64,000 nucleotides of DNA, from NCBI RefSeq assembly GCF_009753715.1, contig NZ_WQMS01000014.1:23349-87348 (forward strand). The letters run 5' to 3'. The position numbers were made by a program, and so were the translations under genes. The notes below the pieces were generated by a model, which was not told the DNA's origin, made no database searches, and was given only the letters and a program-made list of their open reading frames with translations. The DNA is from Sphingomonas horti. GTDB taxonomy: Bacteria > Pseudomonadota > Alphaproteobacteria > Sphingomonadales > Sphingomonadaceae. Below are positions 33,977-44,954 of the stretch, piece by piece (the first letter of the stretch is position 1; every line of letters begins with the position of its first letter).

Positions 33977-34362
33977 CAGACCGCACCCCCGGTGAAGGCG
34001 ATCTTGAGGATCGCGAAGATCGCGAAGGCGGCCATCGCGATGGTGTAGAAATTCAGCAGCACGAGCATCACCACCCGCGACTCGCCATGCTGGTAATCCT
34101 CGATGACGACCTGCAGCCCCAATCGGAAATGCCAGAAGACGCTCAGCACCAGCAGGATCATCGGGATCGCGGCCAGCGGCTCCGAAAGCCACGCCATGAT
34201 CGTCGCGTGATCATAATGCGGCAGCCGCAGCAGCGAGAACAGGAACCACAGCATCAGCAGCAGGTTGGAGCCCGCTGTCAGTCGCTGGATCCACCAGTGA
34301 TGCGCGCCTTCCTTGGCGGAGCCGAGACCGCGCACGCGGCCGATTTCGGTGCCGGTGCCCAT
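33976..34362 (-). CDS. sdhD: Succinate dehydrogenase membrane anchor subunit
   Basis: 128 residues with three membrane helices; binds heme b and quinone with SdhC. Typical alphaproteobacterial SdhD features are [13 protein letters not shown] at the N terminus and the DYQHGESRV segment with its conserved histidine. ATG 34362 overlaps sdhC's stop (ATGA). Confidence 0.9.
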   Translation of the reverse strand: MGTGTEIGRVRGLGSAKEGAHHWWIQRLTAGSNLLLMLWFLFSLLRLPHYDHATIMAWLSEPLAAIPMILLVLSVFWHFRLGLQVVIEDYQHGESRVVMLVLLNFYTIAMAAFAIFAILKIAFTGGAV

Positions 34363-34778
34363 CAGCCCTTCACTCCGATCAGATAACCCCAGAACAGGAT
34401 GGTCAGCACGATCGCGGCCACCCAGGTTGCCTGGGCGGACATCTTGTTGCCTTTCAGCTCGTAATTGGCGCCGGCGTCCAGGAAGAAATGCCTGATGCCC
34501 GAGCTCATATGCTGGAAGAAGGTGAGCGTCAGGCCGATGCCGAAGATATAGCCGACGATATTCAGCGCGCCGGACTTGTAGGTGAAGATGTCGAGGAACT
34601 CGCCATAGGCGGCCTCCCCGCTGGCCGCTGCCGCCAGCCACCAGACCAGCAGCACGGCGCCGACCGTCGCCATGCCGGTGCCGGTCGCGCGGTGCAGGAT
34701 CGACGTCGCCATGCCCGGCCCCCAGCGCCAGATGCTGAGATGCGGCGAAAGCGGCCGCTGGCGGTTGCTGCTGCTCAT
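34362..34778 (-). CDS. sdhC: Succinate dehydrogenase cytochrome b556 subunit
   Basis: 138 residues; motif RPLSPHLSIWRWGPGMATSILHRATG with SPHL and the heme-ligand His region (SGIRHFFLDAG) identifies SdhC. First gene of the sdhCDA operon; its promoter should lie in the 153-bp region to the right, shared with the divergent chemotaxis gene. Confidence 0.94.
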   Translation of the reverse strand: MSSSNRQRPLSPHLSIWRWGPGMATSILHRATGTGMATVGAVLLVWWLAAAASGEAAYGEFLDIFTYKSGALNIVGYIFGIGLTLTFFQHMSSGIRHFFLDAGANYELKGNKMSAQATWVAAIVLTILFWGYLIGVKG

Positions 34779-34864
34779 CTGGGCCCCTGTCTAGGATGGT
34801 TGCGGCGCCCGTCTTAATCATTGCCGCGCGGCATGCAACGGGCAGGACTGGGCGCGACGCGTGT

Positions 34865-34881
34865 TTAACCGGAGCTTTACC
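34865..34881 (+). promoter_or_regulatory. CtrA-like box in front of the chemotaxis transducer
   Basis: TTAACCGGAGCTTTACC fits TTAA-N7-TTAAC with one mismatch (TTTA in the second half-site). It lies 51 nt upstream of the transducer start and about 87 nt upstream of sdhC. CtrA controls motility and chemotaxis genes in many alphaproteobacteria, so this is plausible but a single site. Confidence 0.45.
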
Positions 34882-34931
34882 AGCGTGCGGCTAGTCACGC
34901 GCTACCTGGCGTATCGAAGGAAAGACGTGAC

Positions 34932-36293
34932 GTGAGCTCCCCCAAGGCCTCCAAAAGACCCGACCCGCAGGCGCAGATCACGATTTCCATCCGCGAACGG
35001 CTGCAGGAGTTCGACCGCGACGGAACGCTCGCCGCGAATCTTCGCGAGGCCTATGAGCTGATGCGCCCGCACGAGGAAGATGTCGCCCGCGCCTTCTGGT
35101 CCGCGTTCGACGAATCGCCCTATGTGCAGCCGAAGAACACGGCCGACACGCTCGATAGCCGGATCAAGGCCAGCATCGACTACAGCCGCGAGAAATTTAC
35201 CAACGTCACCGGCCAGCGCTGGGCGGACATGGCGCTCACCAATGCGGCATGGGCCGAGCGGGCGGGCGTGCCGCTGTTCGCGACGATGGCGGCGTTCGCC
35301 GCGGCTTATGACGTGGTCGTCCGTATCGTGTTCCGCGGCTGCGACGGCGACACTGAGAAGCTTGCGCGGCTCGGTCGCGCGCTTCGCCAGATGGGGATGA
35401 TGGAAGCGGAGATCATGGCCGCTTTCGTCAGTGAATATCGCGCCCGCGAAGCTGCCGCGACTCGCTCCGACCAGGCCGACAAGTTCCAGGACCGTATCGC
35501 GTCGGAAGTGACCTCCGCCGTGTCGCTCGGCGAGTCGCTGCGCACCCAGGCGGCCGAGGCTTCGGTGGCCGCGCGCGGCATGCTCGGAAAGTCGTCCGAA
35601 GTCGCCGCCGCCGCCGAGCAGTCGGCGGTCGCGATGCGCGAGGCGGCGCACACCGCAGCCGGCTTGATCCGCGCGATCGAGGACGCGCGCAACGAAGTCG
35701 AAATCGCGGCCAACATCGCCACCCGCGCCGCATCGCAGGCGTCGGACGCGGTCAGCGTGTCGGAGGCCTTGTCCAACCACGCCGAGTCGATCGAATCGAT
35801 CCTGGGCCTGATCCGCGACATTGCGGGCCAGACCAATCTCCTTGCTCTGAACGCCACGATCGAGGCGGCGCGCGCCGGCGATGCCGGCCGCGGCTTCGCG
35901 GTGGTGGCGCAGGAAGTGAAGAGCCTCGCCAACCAGACCGCGCGCGCCACCGACGACATCGCCGCCAAGATCGCCGCCATCCAGGCCGCCACCCGCACCA
36001 CGGTGGAAGCGAACGGGTCGATCCGCGCGACGGTCGGCGAAGTCCAGCAGTCCGCCGACCGCATCCGCTCGGCGATGGAGACGCAGGCGCAGACGGTGAC
36101 GATGATCACCGCCGCGGTCGACGAAACCGCGCTCGCGGCCGACTCCATGTCCTCCACGATCGCCTCGATCCGCGAGGATACCGAGACCGTCGCCAGCGAG
36201 ATCGATCAGCTCGAGACCGGCTTCCGCAAGGTCGACACCCAGCTCGGCCAGCTGAAGCACGCCGCGCAGGATTATGTGAAGCTGGTGGCTTGA
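34932..36293 (+). CDS. Soluble methyl-accepting chemotaxis protein with globin-like domain
   Basis: 453 residues and no membrane segment. The N-terminal 170 residues look like the globin-coupled-sensor type ([22 protein letters not shown] resembles the HVRIGLPxRWY helix of protoglobins) but the heme-ligating His position holds Ala and His47 is the only His, so heme binding is doubtful. Residues about 180-453 are a standard signalling domain with the hairpin [38 protein letters not shown]. It should signal to CheA from the cytoplasm. Start GTG 34932 with AAGGAAAG upstream. Confidence 0.88.
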   Translation: MSSPKASKRPDPQAQITISIRERLQEFDRDGTLAANLREAYELMRPHEEDVARAFWSAFDESPYVQPKNTADTLDSRIKASIDYSREKFTNVTGQRWADMALTNAAWAERAGVPLFATMAAFAAAYDVVVRIVFRGCDGDTEKLARLGRALRQMGMMEAEIMAAFVSEYRAREAAATRSDQADKFQDRIASEVTSAVSLGESLRTQAAEASVAARGMLGKSSEVAAAAEQSAVAMREAAHTAAGLIRAIEDARNEVEIAANIATRAASQASDAVSVSEALSNHAESIESILGLIRDIAGQTNLLALNATIEAARAGDAGRGFAVVAQEVKSLANQTARATDDIAAKIAAIQAATRTTVEANGSIRATVGEVQQSADRIRSAMETQAQTVTMITAAVDETALAADSMSSTIASIREDTETVASEIDQLETGFRKVDTQLGQLKHAAQDYVKLVA

Positions 36294-36297
36294 TTCC

Positions 36298-36381
36298 GTC
36301 ACCCCGGACTTGATCCGGGGCCCACCTTCTTAGCCGTCATTCGAAAGAAAGACGTGGATGCCGGATCAAGCCTGGCATGAC
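36298..36381. repeat. 85-bp palindromic repeat, copy 4
   Basis: Left arm GTCACCCCGGACTTGATCCG and right arm GCCGGATCAAGCCTGGCATGAC (inverse with mismatches). It begins 4 nt after the chemotaxis gene stop and ends 40 nt before the SDR start. Confidence 0.9.
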
Positions 36382-36421
36382 GGGTTGGCGTGTTGAGCAA
36401 CTGCGGGTAACCGCCGCCATC

Positions 36422-37102
36422 ATGACCAACGTCCTCCTCACCGGCGCATCGCGCGGGATCGGCGCGGCCTGCGCCGAGGCGCTTCAGTCCCAGAATCTTG
36501 TCGGCACTAGCAGCGCCGACGGCGACCTCGCCGATCCGGCCACGCCCCGCAGGCTGTGGGACCGTGCGCTGGAGCGGCTGGGCGGACGGATCGACGTGCT
36601 GGTCAACAACGCCGGCGTGTTCGAAGCGGCGCCGATCGACCTCGCCCATGATGAATGGGTCGGCCAATGGGAACGGACGATTCGGATCAACCTGACCGCC
36701 TCGGCCGAGCTCTGCCGCCTCGCCGTGCTCCACTTCCGCGAGCATGGCGGCGGCCGGATCGTCAACGTCGCCAGCCGCGCCGCCTACCGCGGCGACTCGC
36801 CGGCGCACTGGCATTATGCCGCGTCCAAAGCCGGAATGGTCGGCATGACCAAGTCGATCGCCCGCGGCTTTGCGCGGGAAAACATCCTCGCCTTTGCGGT
36901 CTGTCCCGGCTTCACGATGACCGGCATGGCCGACGACTATCTGGCGAGCCGCGGCGGCGACAAATTGCTGGCCGACATCCCGCTCGGCCGGGTCGCGACG
37001 CCCGACGAAGTCGCCAGCGCCGTCCGCTACCTCGCGCTGGAGGCGCCGCCGTCGATGACCGGTGCCGTCATCGACATCAACGGCGCGAGCTATGTCCGCT
37101 GA
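36422..37102 (+). CDS. Short-chain dehydrogenase/reductase
   Basis: 226 residues; classical SDR with the TGASRGIGAACAEAL cofactor motif (residues 7-21), NNAG (about 66-69), the Ser of VASRAAYRGDS and the YAASKAG (Tyr/Lys pair). The unusually short loop after the first strand (only about 226 residues overall) is typical of FabG-like reductases; the substrate is unknown. Translational coupling with prmA: the ATG of prmA lies inside this gene's end. Confidence 0.9.
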   Translation: MTNVLLTGASRGIGAACAEALQSQNLVGTSSADGDLADPATPRRLWDRALERLGGRIDVLVNNAGVFEAAPIDLAHDEWVGQWERTIRINLTASAELCRLAVLHFREHGGGRIVNVASRAAYRGDSPAHWHYAASKAGMVGMTKSIARGFARENILAFAVCPGFTMTGMADDYLASRGGDKLLADIPLGRVATPDEVASAVRYLALEAPPSMTGAVIDINGASYVR

Positions 37103-38024
37103 CAGCTGGAAGCTGACGCTCCCGTGCACCCGCGCGGAGGCGGAGGCGATCGATGCGGGCGCGATCGCGATCGACGCGGTGCTGATGACGACCGAGACGG
37201 TCGAGGACGATGTCGAGAAATGGCGCCTCGACGCCTATAGCGAGGCCAAGCCCGACGCGGCGATGATCGCCGCCATCCGCGCACTGGTGCCCAGTGCCGC
37301 CGGCATCGCGCCCCGGATCGAGCCGCTCACCGATGCCGATTGGGTGGCGATGAGCCAGCAGGGGCTGGAGCCCATCCGCGAAGGGCGCTTCCTCGTGCAT
37401 ACCGACGCTCACCCGGTCGCGGCTCTGCCTGGCGAACGCGCTTTCCTGATCAACGCCGGCCAGGCGTTCGGCACCGGCCATCATGCAACGACCTCGGGCT
37501 GCCTCGCGATGCTCGACCGGCTCGCCGGGCGCGGCTTCACAAACGCCATCGATCTCGGCACCGGCACCGGCCTGCTCGCATTCGCGGCGCGCCATCTCTG
37601 GCCCGGCGCGCGGGTGACGGCGACCGACATTGACCCGGTCGCGATCGACGTCACGCGCGAGAACGCCGCACTGAATCGCGTCGACGGGATCGAGCTGGTC
37701 GTCGCGGATGGCGCGCGCGATCCGGTCATCACCGCGGCGGGTCCCTATGACCTGATCCTCGCGAACATCCTGGCCGGGCCGCTGATCGCGATGGCGCCTG
37801 AAATCGCGGCCATCGCCGCGCCCCATGCGACGATCGTGCTCGCCGGCCTGCTCGCCACGCAGGCGGAGGCAGTGCAGGCGGCCTATCGCGCGACCGGCTG
37901 CACGGTCGCGGAGGCGGAGACGCGCGGCGACTGGACGATCCTGCGCCTGACCGCCGCCGAGCAGGCCTTCGCCGGGCCGATTCCCGATGTCACCGGCCGG
38001 GAAAATTGGGCCCGCGATATCTAG
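37092..38024 (+). CDS. prmA: Ribosomal protein L11 methyltransferase
   Basis: Trimethylates lysines and the N terminus of ribosomal protein L11. 310 residues with N-terminal substrate-recognition region, QAFGTGHHATTSGCLAMLD, SAM motif IDLGTGTGLLAFAA and DLILANILAGPL. ATG 37092 gives the normal N terminus and overlaps the SDR by 11 nt. A strong AGGGAGGA follows its stop for the next gene. Confidence 0.94.
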   Translation: MSADSWKLTLPCTRAEAEAIDAGAIAIDAVLMTTETVEDDVEKWRLDAYSEAKPDAAMIAAIRALVPSAAGIAPRIEPLTDADWVAMSQQGLEPIREGRFLVHTDAHPVAALPGERAFLINAGQAFGTGHHATTSGCLAMLDRLAGRGFTNAIDLGTGTGLLAFAARHLWPGARVTATDIDPVAIDVTRENAALNRVDGIELVVADGARDPVITAAGPYDLILANILAGPLIAMAPEIAAIAAPHATIVLAGLLATQAEAVQAAYRATGCTVAEAETRGDWTILRLTAAEQAFAGPIPDVTGRENWARDI

Positions 38025-38037
38025 GGAGGACGCTCGC

Positions 38038-38664
38038 TTGAGGCTGCTCGGCTGGCTGCTGATGCTTCCGCTGCTCTACCTCGCAGCCGGCGCGATCGGC
38101 GGGGCGGTCCCGCGCAATGCCGGCTGGCGGGAGGCCGGGGACGGCGTCACCATCTATGTCGCGACAAACGGCATCCACACCGGCCTCGTGCTGCCCGCGC
38201 GCGCAGGGGGCATAGACTGGTCCACGATCGCCCGGCCGCAGGACATCGCCGACCCGCGCTATGCCGGGCGCTGGCTGTGGTTCGGCTGGGGCGAGCGCGA
38301 TTTCTACCTGAACACGCCGACCTGGCGCGAGCTGTCGCCCCGCACTGCCCTCCATGCGCTGGCCGGCAGCGACCGCACGCTGATGCATGTCGACCATCTG
38401 CTCGCGCCCTGGGGCGACGCGCGTCCGATCCGGCTGAGCCCGGAACAGTACCACCGGCTGGCGGCGGCGATCCGCGCCAGCTTCGATCCGGCCGATCGCC
38501 GCCCCATCCGCGGCTATGATGTCGCCGACGTCTTCTACCCGGCACGTGGCCACTATGACGCGATCCGCACCTGCAACTGGTGGACCAGCCGCATGCTTGC
38601 CCGCGCGGGTGTTCGCGTTGGCGCCTGGACTCCGTTCAGCGCGACAGTGATGCAGTGGTTCTGA
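38038..38664 (+). CDS. TIGR02117 family protein (conserved hypothetical), TTG start
   Basis: 208 residues, one N-terminal membrane segment and a periplasmic domain rich in Trp/Tyr (WLWFGWGERDFYLNTPTWREL, IHTGLVLPARA, CNWWTSRMLA), matching TIGR02117, a family often near urease genes but of unknown function. I start at TTG 38038 because AGGGAGGA lies 7 nt upstream; no ATG or GTG fits this spacing. The 3' end overlaps the CHRD gene by 29 nt. Confidence 0.82.
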   Translation: MRLLGWLLMLPLLYLAAGAIGGAVPRNAGWREAGDGVTIYVATNGIHTGLVLPARAGGIDWSTIARPQDIADPRYAGRWLWFGWGERDFYLNTPTWRELSPRTALHALAGSDRTLMHVDHLLAPWGDARPIRLSPEQYHRLAAAIRASFDPADRRPIRGYDVADVFYPARGHYDAIRTCNWWTSRMLARAGVRVGAWTPFSATVMQWF

Positions 38665-39247
38665 ACCGGGACACCCGCACCGCGCCGCCCAACAGGCCGA
38701 AGCCGGCGAGCATCAGCGCCCACGACGCCGGCTCGGGGACCCGCGCGAACAGCTGGCCGCGGATCTCGCCGCCCGGGAACACGCTCGAATGGACGTTCAG
38801 ATAGGCCTGTCGCGCTGCCAGTCCCGCGAAGAAATCGGTGCGGGCCTGGGTCACGTTGGCGCCATGAGCGGTCACGAACGCCGGATTATACGAGCTGGCG
38901 AGCGTCATATCGAAGGTTTGATCGTAAGTGCCCGCCGTCACGCCGAGCGGGAAGCCCGGGAATGTCGGGGTGGTCGTCGCGACCTGGGCGTTAGTGCCGG
39001 CCGGCTGGCAGCAATGGATGTGCGACGCCACGGTGTTGCCGACCAGACCCGAAAAGTCGACCTGCACCCGCATCGTGTTCGCGACGTCGTCGACCGTGAC
39101 GACCGCGAACCCCGAACCGGGCGTCGCGGCCGGCGGCACCTCGTGCGCGCCGATCAGCGAGGCAGTATAGACCAGCACCGCCGCAGCGGCCGGCGATGAA
39201 GCCAGGGCGGTACCGGCGGCCAGCAGAATCAATGAAGGACGAATCAC
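38636..39247 (-). CDS. CHRD-domain protein with PEPxxWA-CTERM anchor
   Basis: 203 residues: signal peptide, a CHRD beta-sheet domain (YTASLIGAHEVPPAATPGSG…), a short tail, and a C-terminal VPEPASWALMLAGFGLLGGAVRVSR sorting signal. Proteins of this type are exported and handled by an exosortase. The GTG at 39247 has AAGGGGAGAG upstream. The second PEP-CTERM gene follows 129 nt downstream of the start. Confidence 0.9.
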   Translation of the reverse strand: MIRPSLILLAAGTALASSPAAAAVLVYTASLIGAHEVPPAATPGSGFAVVTVDDVANTMRVQVDFSGLVGNTVASHIHCCQPAGTNAQVATTTPTFPGFPLGVTAGTYDQTFDMTLASSYNPAFVTAHGANVTQARTDFFAGLAARQAYLNVHSSVFPGGEIRGQLFARVPEPASWALMLAGFGLLGGAVRVSRFRTTASLSR

Positions 39248-39376
39248 GGCAGCTCTCCCCTTGTCGAGAAAACCGCAAAGCGACTCACGTGCTCCGGCAG
39301 CAGTGGCGATGTGTCCGACCGCGCCGGGGCTCGTTGCACAACCGGAATCAGGCGTTCCGGTTCCATGGGCGCGCGG

Positions 39377-39721
39377 TCAGCGCGATGGCAACGCCCGCGC
39401 CGCGCGGCGGCGGATCGCTGCACCGGCCAGGACGAAGCCGCCCAGCATCATCGCCCAGGTCGCCGGCTCCGGCGCGGCGGAGACGTTCGGCGCGGCGGGC
39501 ACGGCGGCGGGTGCCGCATCGTAGCTCGCGAAGATCGCGTCGTCCTTCAACGTGTTCTCGAAATTGTCGATCACGACATGACCGCGCGGAAGGCCGTTGG
39601 CGCTTGGCGGCAGGACTGGCCGGTCCGCCGGCGCGGACGGAGCGGAGTCCATCAGCACCGCAGCCCAAGCCGGTGAGGTCGTCAGCATCGCGACCGAAAG
39701 AAAGACCGCCGCACGAACCAT
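39377..39721 (-). CDS. Small PEPxxWA-CTERM protein
   Basis: 114 residues: signal peptide (about 1-20), a short central region with no recognisable fold, and APEPATWAMMLGGFVLAGAAIRRR, a clear PEPxxWA-CTERM sorting signal ending in Arg-rich tail. Substrate or structural role unknown. No exosortase gene (xrtA-type) is in the window. Confidence 0.85.
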   Translation of the reverse strand: MVRAAVFLSVAMLTTSPAWAAVLMDSAPSAPADRPVLPPSANGLPRGHVVIDNFENTLKDDAIFASYDAAPAAVPAAPNVSAAPEPATWAMMLGGFVLAGAAIRRRAARALPSR

Positions 39722-39788
39722 GACAGGACCCCTGCATTGGCTGGACCCGCTCTGAGGAACGAGCCGGGCCGTGGCCCGTTCCGCCTCG

Positions 39789-41993
<2,205 letters not shown>

Positions 41994-43649
41994 CTAAGCC
42001 GCCTCCAGCAGGCGCACCGCCTGCGCTCGCGCCTCGTCCGTCACTGTCGCGCCCGACAGCATTCGGGCGATTTCCTCGCGGCGTTCGTCCTCGTCCAGCG
42101 CGCGGACGCCGGTGCGGGTGACGAGACCGTCATGGCTTTTGGCGATCAGCCACTGGCTGGCGCCGCGGGCGGCGACTTGCGGGCTGTGGGTCACCACCAG
42201 CAGTTGCGCGCGCTCCGCCAGCCGGGCGAGGCGTTCGCCGATCGCGCTGGCGACAGCGCCGCCGACGCCGCGATCGATCTCGTCGAAGATCATCGTCGCC
42301 GCACCGCCTTCCTCGGCCAGCGCGACCTTCAGCGCCAGGATGAAGCGCGACAACTCGCCGCCGCTCGCGATTTTGGCCAGCGGCCCGAACGGCGCGCCTG
42401 GGTTGGTCGAGATCAGGAATTCGACGCGGTCGCGCCCGGCAGCGCTCCATTGCTCTTCCGGCAGCGTCTCGACTGTCGTCCGGAAGCGCGCCGCGTCCAG
42501 CTTCAACGGCGCCAGCTCCGCCGTCACCGCCGCATCGAGCCGGCCTGCAGCCGCCTCGCGCGCCGCGCTGAGCGCGGCCGCCAGCGCTTCGTAATCCGCG
42601 CGCCGCTTCGCCGCCTCGCGCTCGAGCCGCGCGAGCCCCTCGCCGCCCGCCTCGATCGTCTGAAGCCGCCCGGCAAGCTCCTCGGCGAGGGCAGGCAGGC
42701 CGTCGACCTCGACCCGGTATTTCCGGGCGAGCCCGCGCAGGTCGAACAGCCGCGCCTCGATCTGCTCCAGCCGGGCCGGATCGTGCGCCAGCGCTTCCTT
42801 CGCCCGCTGGATCCGGTCTTCCGCCTCGGCCGCCTCGATCACCGCGCGGTCGAGCGCGGACAGGGCTTCGGCCAGCATCGGATGCTCCGATCCCATCCGG
42901 TCCAGCCGCCGCGCCGCCTGGCGCAGATTGGACAGAGCGCCGGCCGAGCCTTGCAGATGCTGGTCGAGCGCTGCCAGATCGTCGGTCAGCCGCGCTCCGC
43001 GCTGCATGTTGGCGCGGGCCTCGGCGAGCATTTCCTCCTCGCCCGGCTCCGGCGCCGCCGCCCGCAATTCGGCGACCGCATGTTCCAGCCATTCCCGGTC
43101 CCGCGCCGCATTGTCCAGTTCCTCGCGAGCATGGGCCAAGGTTTCGGCGGCGGCCCGCCACAGCCGGTGCGCCGCCGCGACGCCCGCCGTGTCGAGGCTG
43201 CCGAACGCGTCGAGCAGCGCGCGGTGGCCGCGTGCGTTCAGCAGCCCGCGATCGTCATGCTGGCCGTGAATCTCGACGAGCGCGCCGCCAAGCTCCCGCA
43301 GCAGCGCGGCGGAGACCGGCTGGTCGTTGACGAAAGCACGGCTGCCGCCGTCGGCGCGTACCGTACGGCGCACGATCAGGGCTTCGCCGGGCTCGGCCTC
43401 GATGCCGCTTCCCGCCAGAAGCGCCGCGACATCGAACACCGGCTCGAACGTCGCCGTCACCGACGCCTGCGCAGCGCCCTGGCGCACCAGCGAACTGTCC
43501 GCGCGCGCGCCGAGCGCCAGCCCCAGCGCGTCCAACAGGATCGACTTGCCCGCGCCTGTCTCGCCGGTCAGCACGCCGAGGCCCTGTCCGAAGCTCAGCT
43601 CCAGCGCCTCGATGAGCACCACGTCGCGGATCGAGAGGCCGGTCAGCAT
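41994..43649 (-). CDS. recN: DNA repair protein RecN
   Basis: An SMC-like ATPase for double-strand break repair. 551 residues with Walker A GETGAGKSILLDAL (about residues 30-43), long coiled-coil arms, the signature LASGGELSRFILALK and Walker B TMIFDEIDRGVGG. ATG at 43649 gives a normal N terminus (MLTGLSIRDVVLIEALEL). The repeat copies at 41902 and 43681 flank it. Confidence 0.96.
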   Translation of the reverse strand: MLTGLSIRDVVLIEALELSFGQGLGVLTGETGAGKSILLDALGLALGARADSSLVRQGAAQASVTATFEPVFDVAALLAGSGIEAEPGEALIVRRTVRADGGSRAFVNDQPVSAALLRELGGALVEIHGQHDDRGLLNARGHRALLDAFGSLDTAGVAAAHRLWRAAAETLAHAREELDNAARDREWLEHAVAELRAAAPEPGEEEMLAEARANMQRGARLTDDLAALDQHLQGSAGALSNLRQAARRLDRMGSEHPMLAEALSALDRAVIEAAEAEDRIQRAKEALAHDPARLEQIEARLFDLRGLARKYRVEVDGLPALAEELAGRLQTIEAGGEGLARLEREAAKRRADYEALAAALSAAREAAAGRLDAAVTAELAPLKLDAARFRTTVETLPEEQWSAAGRDRVEFLISTNPGAPFGPLAKIASGGELSRFILALKVALAEEGGAATMIFDEIDRGVGGAVASAIGERLARLAERAQLLVVTHSPQVAARGASQWLIAKSHDGLVTRTGVRALDEDERREEIARMLSGATVTDEARAQAVRLLEAA

Positions 43650-43680
43650 GGGCCGTGATTAGCGTGACACATCGGTTCTC

Positions 43681-43766
43681 GTCACCCCGGACATGATCCG
43701 GGGCCCACCTTTTCTTATCAGACGTCGGAATAGGCAGGCGGATGCCGGATCAAGTCCGCCATCACG
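43681..43766. repeat. 85-bp palindromic repeat, copy 6 (decayed right arm)
   Basis: Left arm GTCACCCCGGACATGATCCG; the right arm GCCGGATCAAGTCCGCCATCAC is partly decayed relative to the other copies. Between recN and bamD. Confidence 0.85.
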
Positions 43767-43775
43767 AGGCCGGGC

Positions 43776-44564
43776 TTACGACGCCGAGCCTGGAACCGGA
43801 TGTTCCTGCATCAGCTTGTACGCGCGCTGGTACCAGATGCTGCCGGGATAGTTCGCGCCCAGCACTGCCGCCGCCTTCTTCGCTTCCTCGGGGATGCCGA
43901 GCGCGAGATAGCTTTCGGTGAGCCGCTCCAGCGCCTCGGGCGTGTGGGTCGTGGTCTGATACTCGTCGATCACGTGGCGGAAGCGGATCGTCGCCGCCAG
44001 CCACTGGCCGCGTCGCTGGTAGAAGCGGCCGATCTCCATTTCCTTGCCGGCGAGGTGATCGCGAACCAGGTCGACCTTCAGCCGCGCGTCGGCCGCATAG
44101 TCGGTGTTCGGGTAGCGGCGGATCAGCTCGCCCAGCGCGTCCAGCGCTTGCTGGGTGATCTTCTGGTCGCGGGTCACGTCGCTGATCTGCTCGTAATAAT
44201 CGAGCGCGATCAGGTAATAGGCGTAGGGCGCGTCCTTGTTGCCCGGATGCACCGCCAGGAAGCGCTGCGCCGAACCGATCGATTCGACGTAATTGCCGGC
44301 CAGGTAATAGCTGAACGCGCTCATCAGCTGCGCGCGCCGCGCCCACACCGAATAGGGATGCTGCCGCTCGACTTCGTCGAACAGCAGCGCCGCTTCCTTG
44401 TAGCGGTGCTGGTCCAGCCGCGTCTTCGCCGCGGTGTAGAGCGAGTTCACGTCGCGCGCGACGTAGGCGAGTTCCTTCTTGCCGCCGCGGCCGGTGGCGC
44501 AGGCAGTGGTGAGAAGGGACAGGCCGATCAGGGCGGCAAACGGCTTCAGCACGGAGTTACGCAT
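43776..44564 (-). CDS. bamD: Outer membrane protein assembly factor BamD
   Basis: An outer-membrane lipoprotein of the BAM complex. 262 residues with a lipoprotein signal ending in TTAC and five TPR repeats. The diagnostic HYKEAALLFDEVERQHPYS and YYLIALDYYEQISDVTRDQ segments are present. DUF498 starts 12 nt to the right of its coding end. Confidence 0.95.
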   Translation of the reverse strand: MRNSVLKPFAALIGLSLLTTACATGRGGKKELAYVARDVNSLYTAAKTRLDQHRYKEAALLFDEVERQHPYSVWARRAQLMSAFSYYLAGNYVESIGSAQRFLAVHPGNKDAPYAYYLIALDYYEQISDVTRDQKITQQALDALGELIRRYPNTDYAADARLKVDLVRDHLAGKEMEIGRFYQRRGQWLAATIRFRHVIDEYQTTTHTPEALERLTESYLALGIPEEAKKAAAVLGANYPGSIWYQRAYKLMQEHPVPGSAS

Positions 44565-44576
44565 CGGAGGCGGGTT

Positions 44577-44954
44577 CTAGCGAGCGGCGGCAGGAAGGGA
44601 AAGCGGCATCAGCGCGGCGGCGATCCAGCGGTCCTCGCCGCGCAGCATCCCCCAGGCGCGCGCGGCAGCGCGGCTGTCCATCGGCTCGACCCCGATGCCG
44701 CGCGCGTCGAGCGCCGCGACCAGTTCGCGCGCCGGCCGCACCAGCGTCGGCCCGGTGCCGATCACGATGAATTCCGGTCCGATCGCGGCGAGCGGCTCCA
44801 GCGCGTCGAGAGTCAGCGCGCCATCCCACGGCTGCCACCATTCCGGCGTCAGCAGCACCCCGCCGGGCGTCGCCTCGCCGTCGACCTTGAAACCGCTGCC
44901 GGCGAAGCCGGTCACCACCGGCCCCGCCGCGCGCGGGTTCCGGTCGATCTTCAC
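44577..44954 (-). CDS. DUF498 (Mth938-like) domain protein
   Basis: 125 residues, complete DUF498 domain; homologous to the mitochondrial assembly factor NDUFAF3. The start is GTG 44954 and overlaps the secF stop (GTGA). In other proteobacteria the gene is next to secDF, suggesting conserved co-expression, not a shared mechanism. Confidence 0.85.
   Translation of the reverse strand: MKIDRNPRAAGPVVTGFAGSGFKVDGEATPGGVLLTPEWWQPWDGALTLDALEPLAAIGPEFIVIGTGPTLVRPARELVAALDARGIGVEPMDSRAAARAWGMLRGEDRWIAAALMPLSLPAAAR

Noticed and set aside
36377..36421. Earlier ATG for the SDR gene
   Set aside because: It lies in the repeat copy 4 region and the Rossmann motif fits the ATG at 36422.
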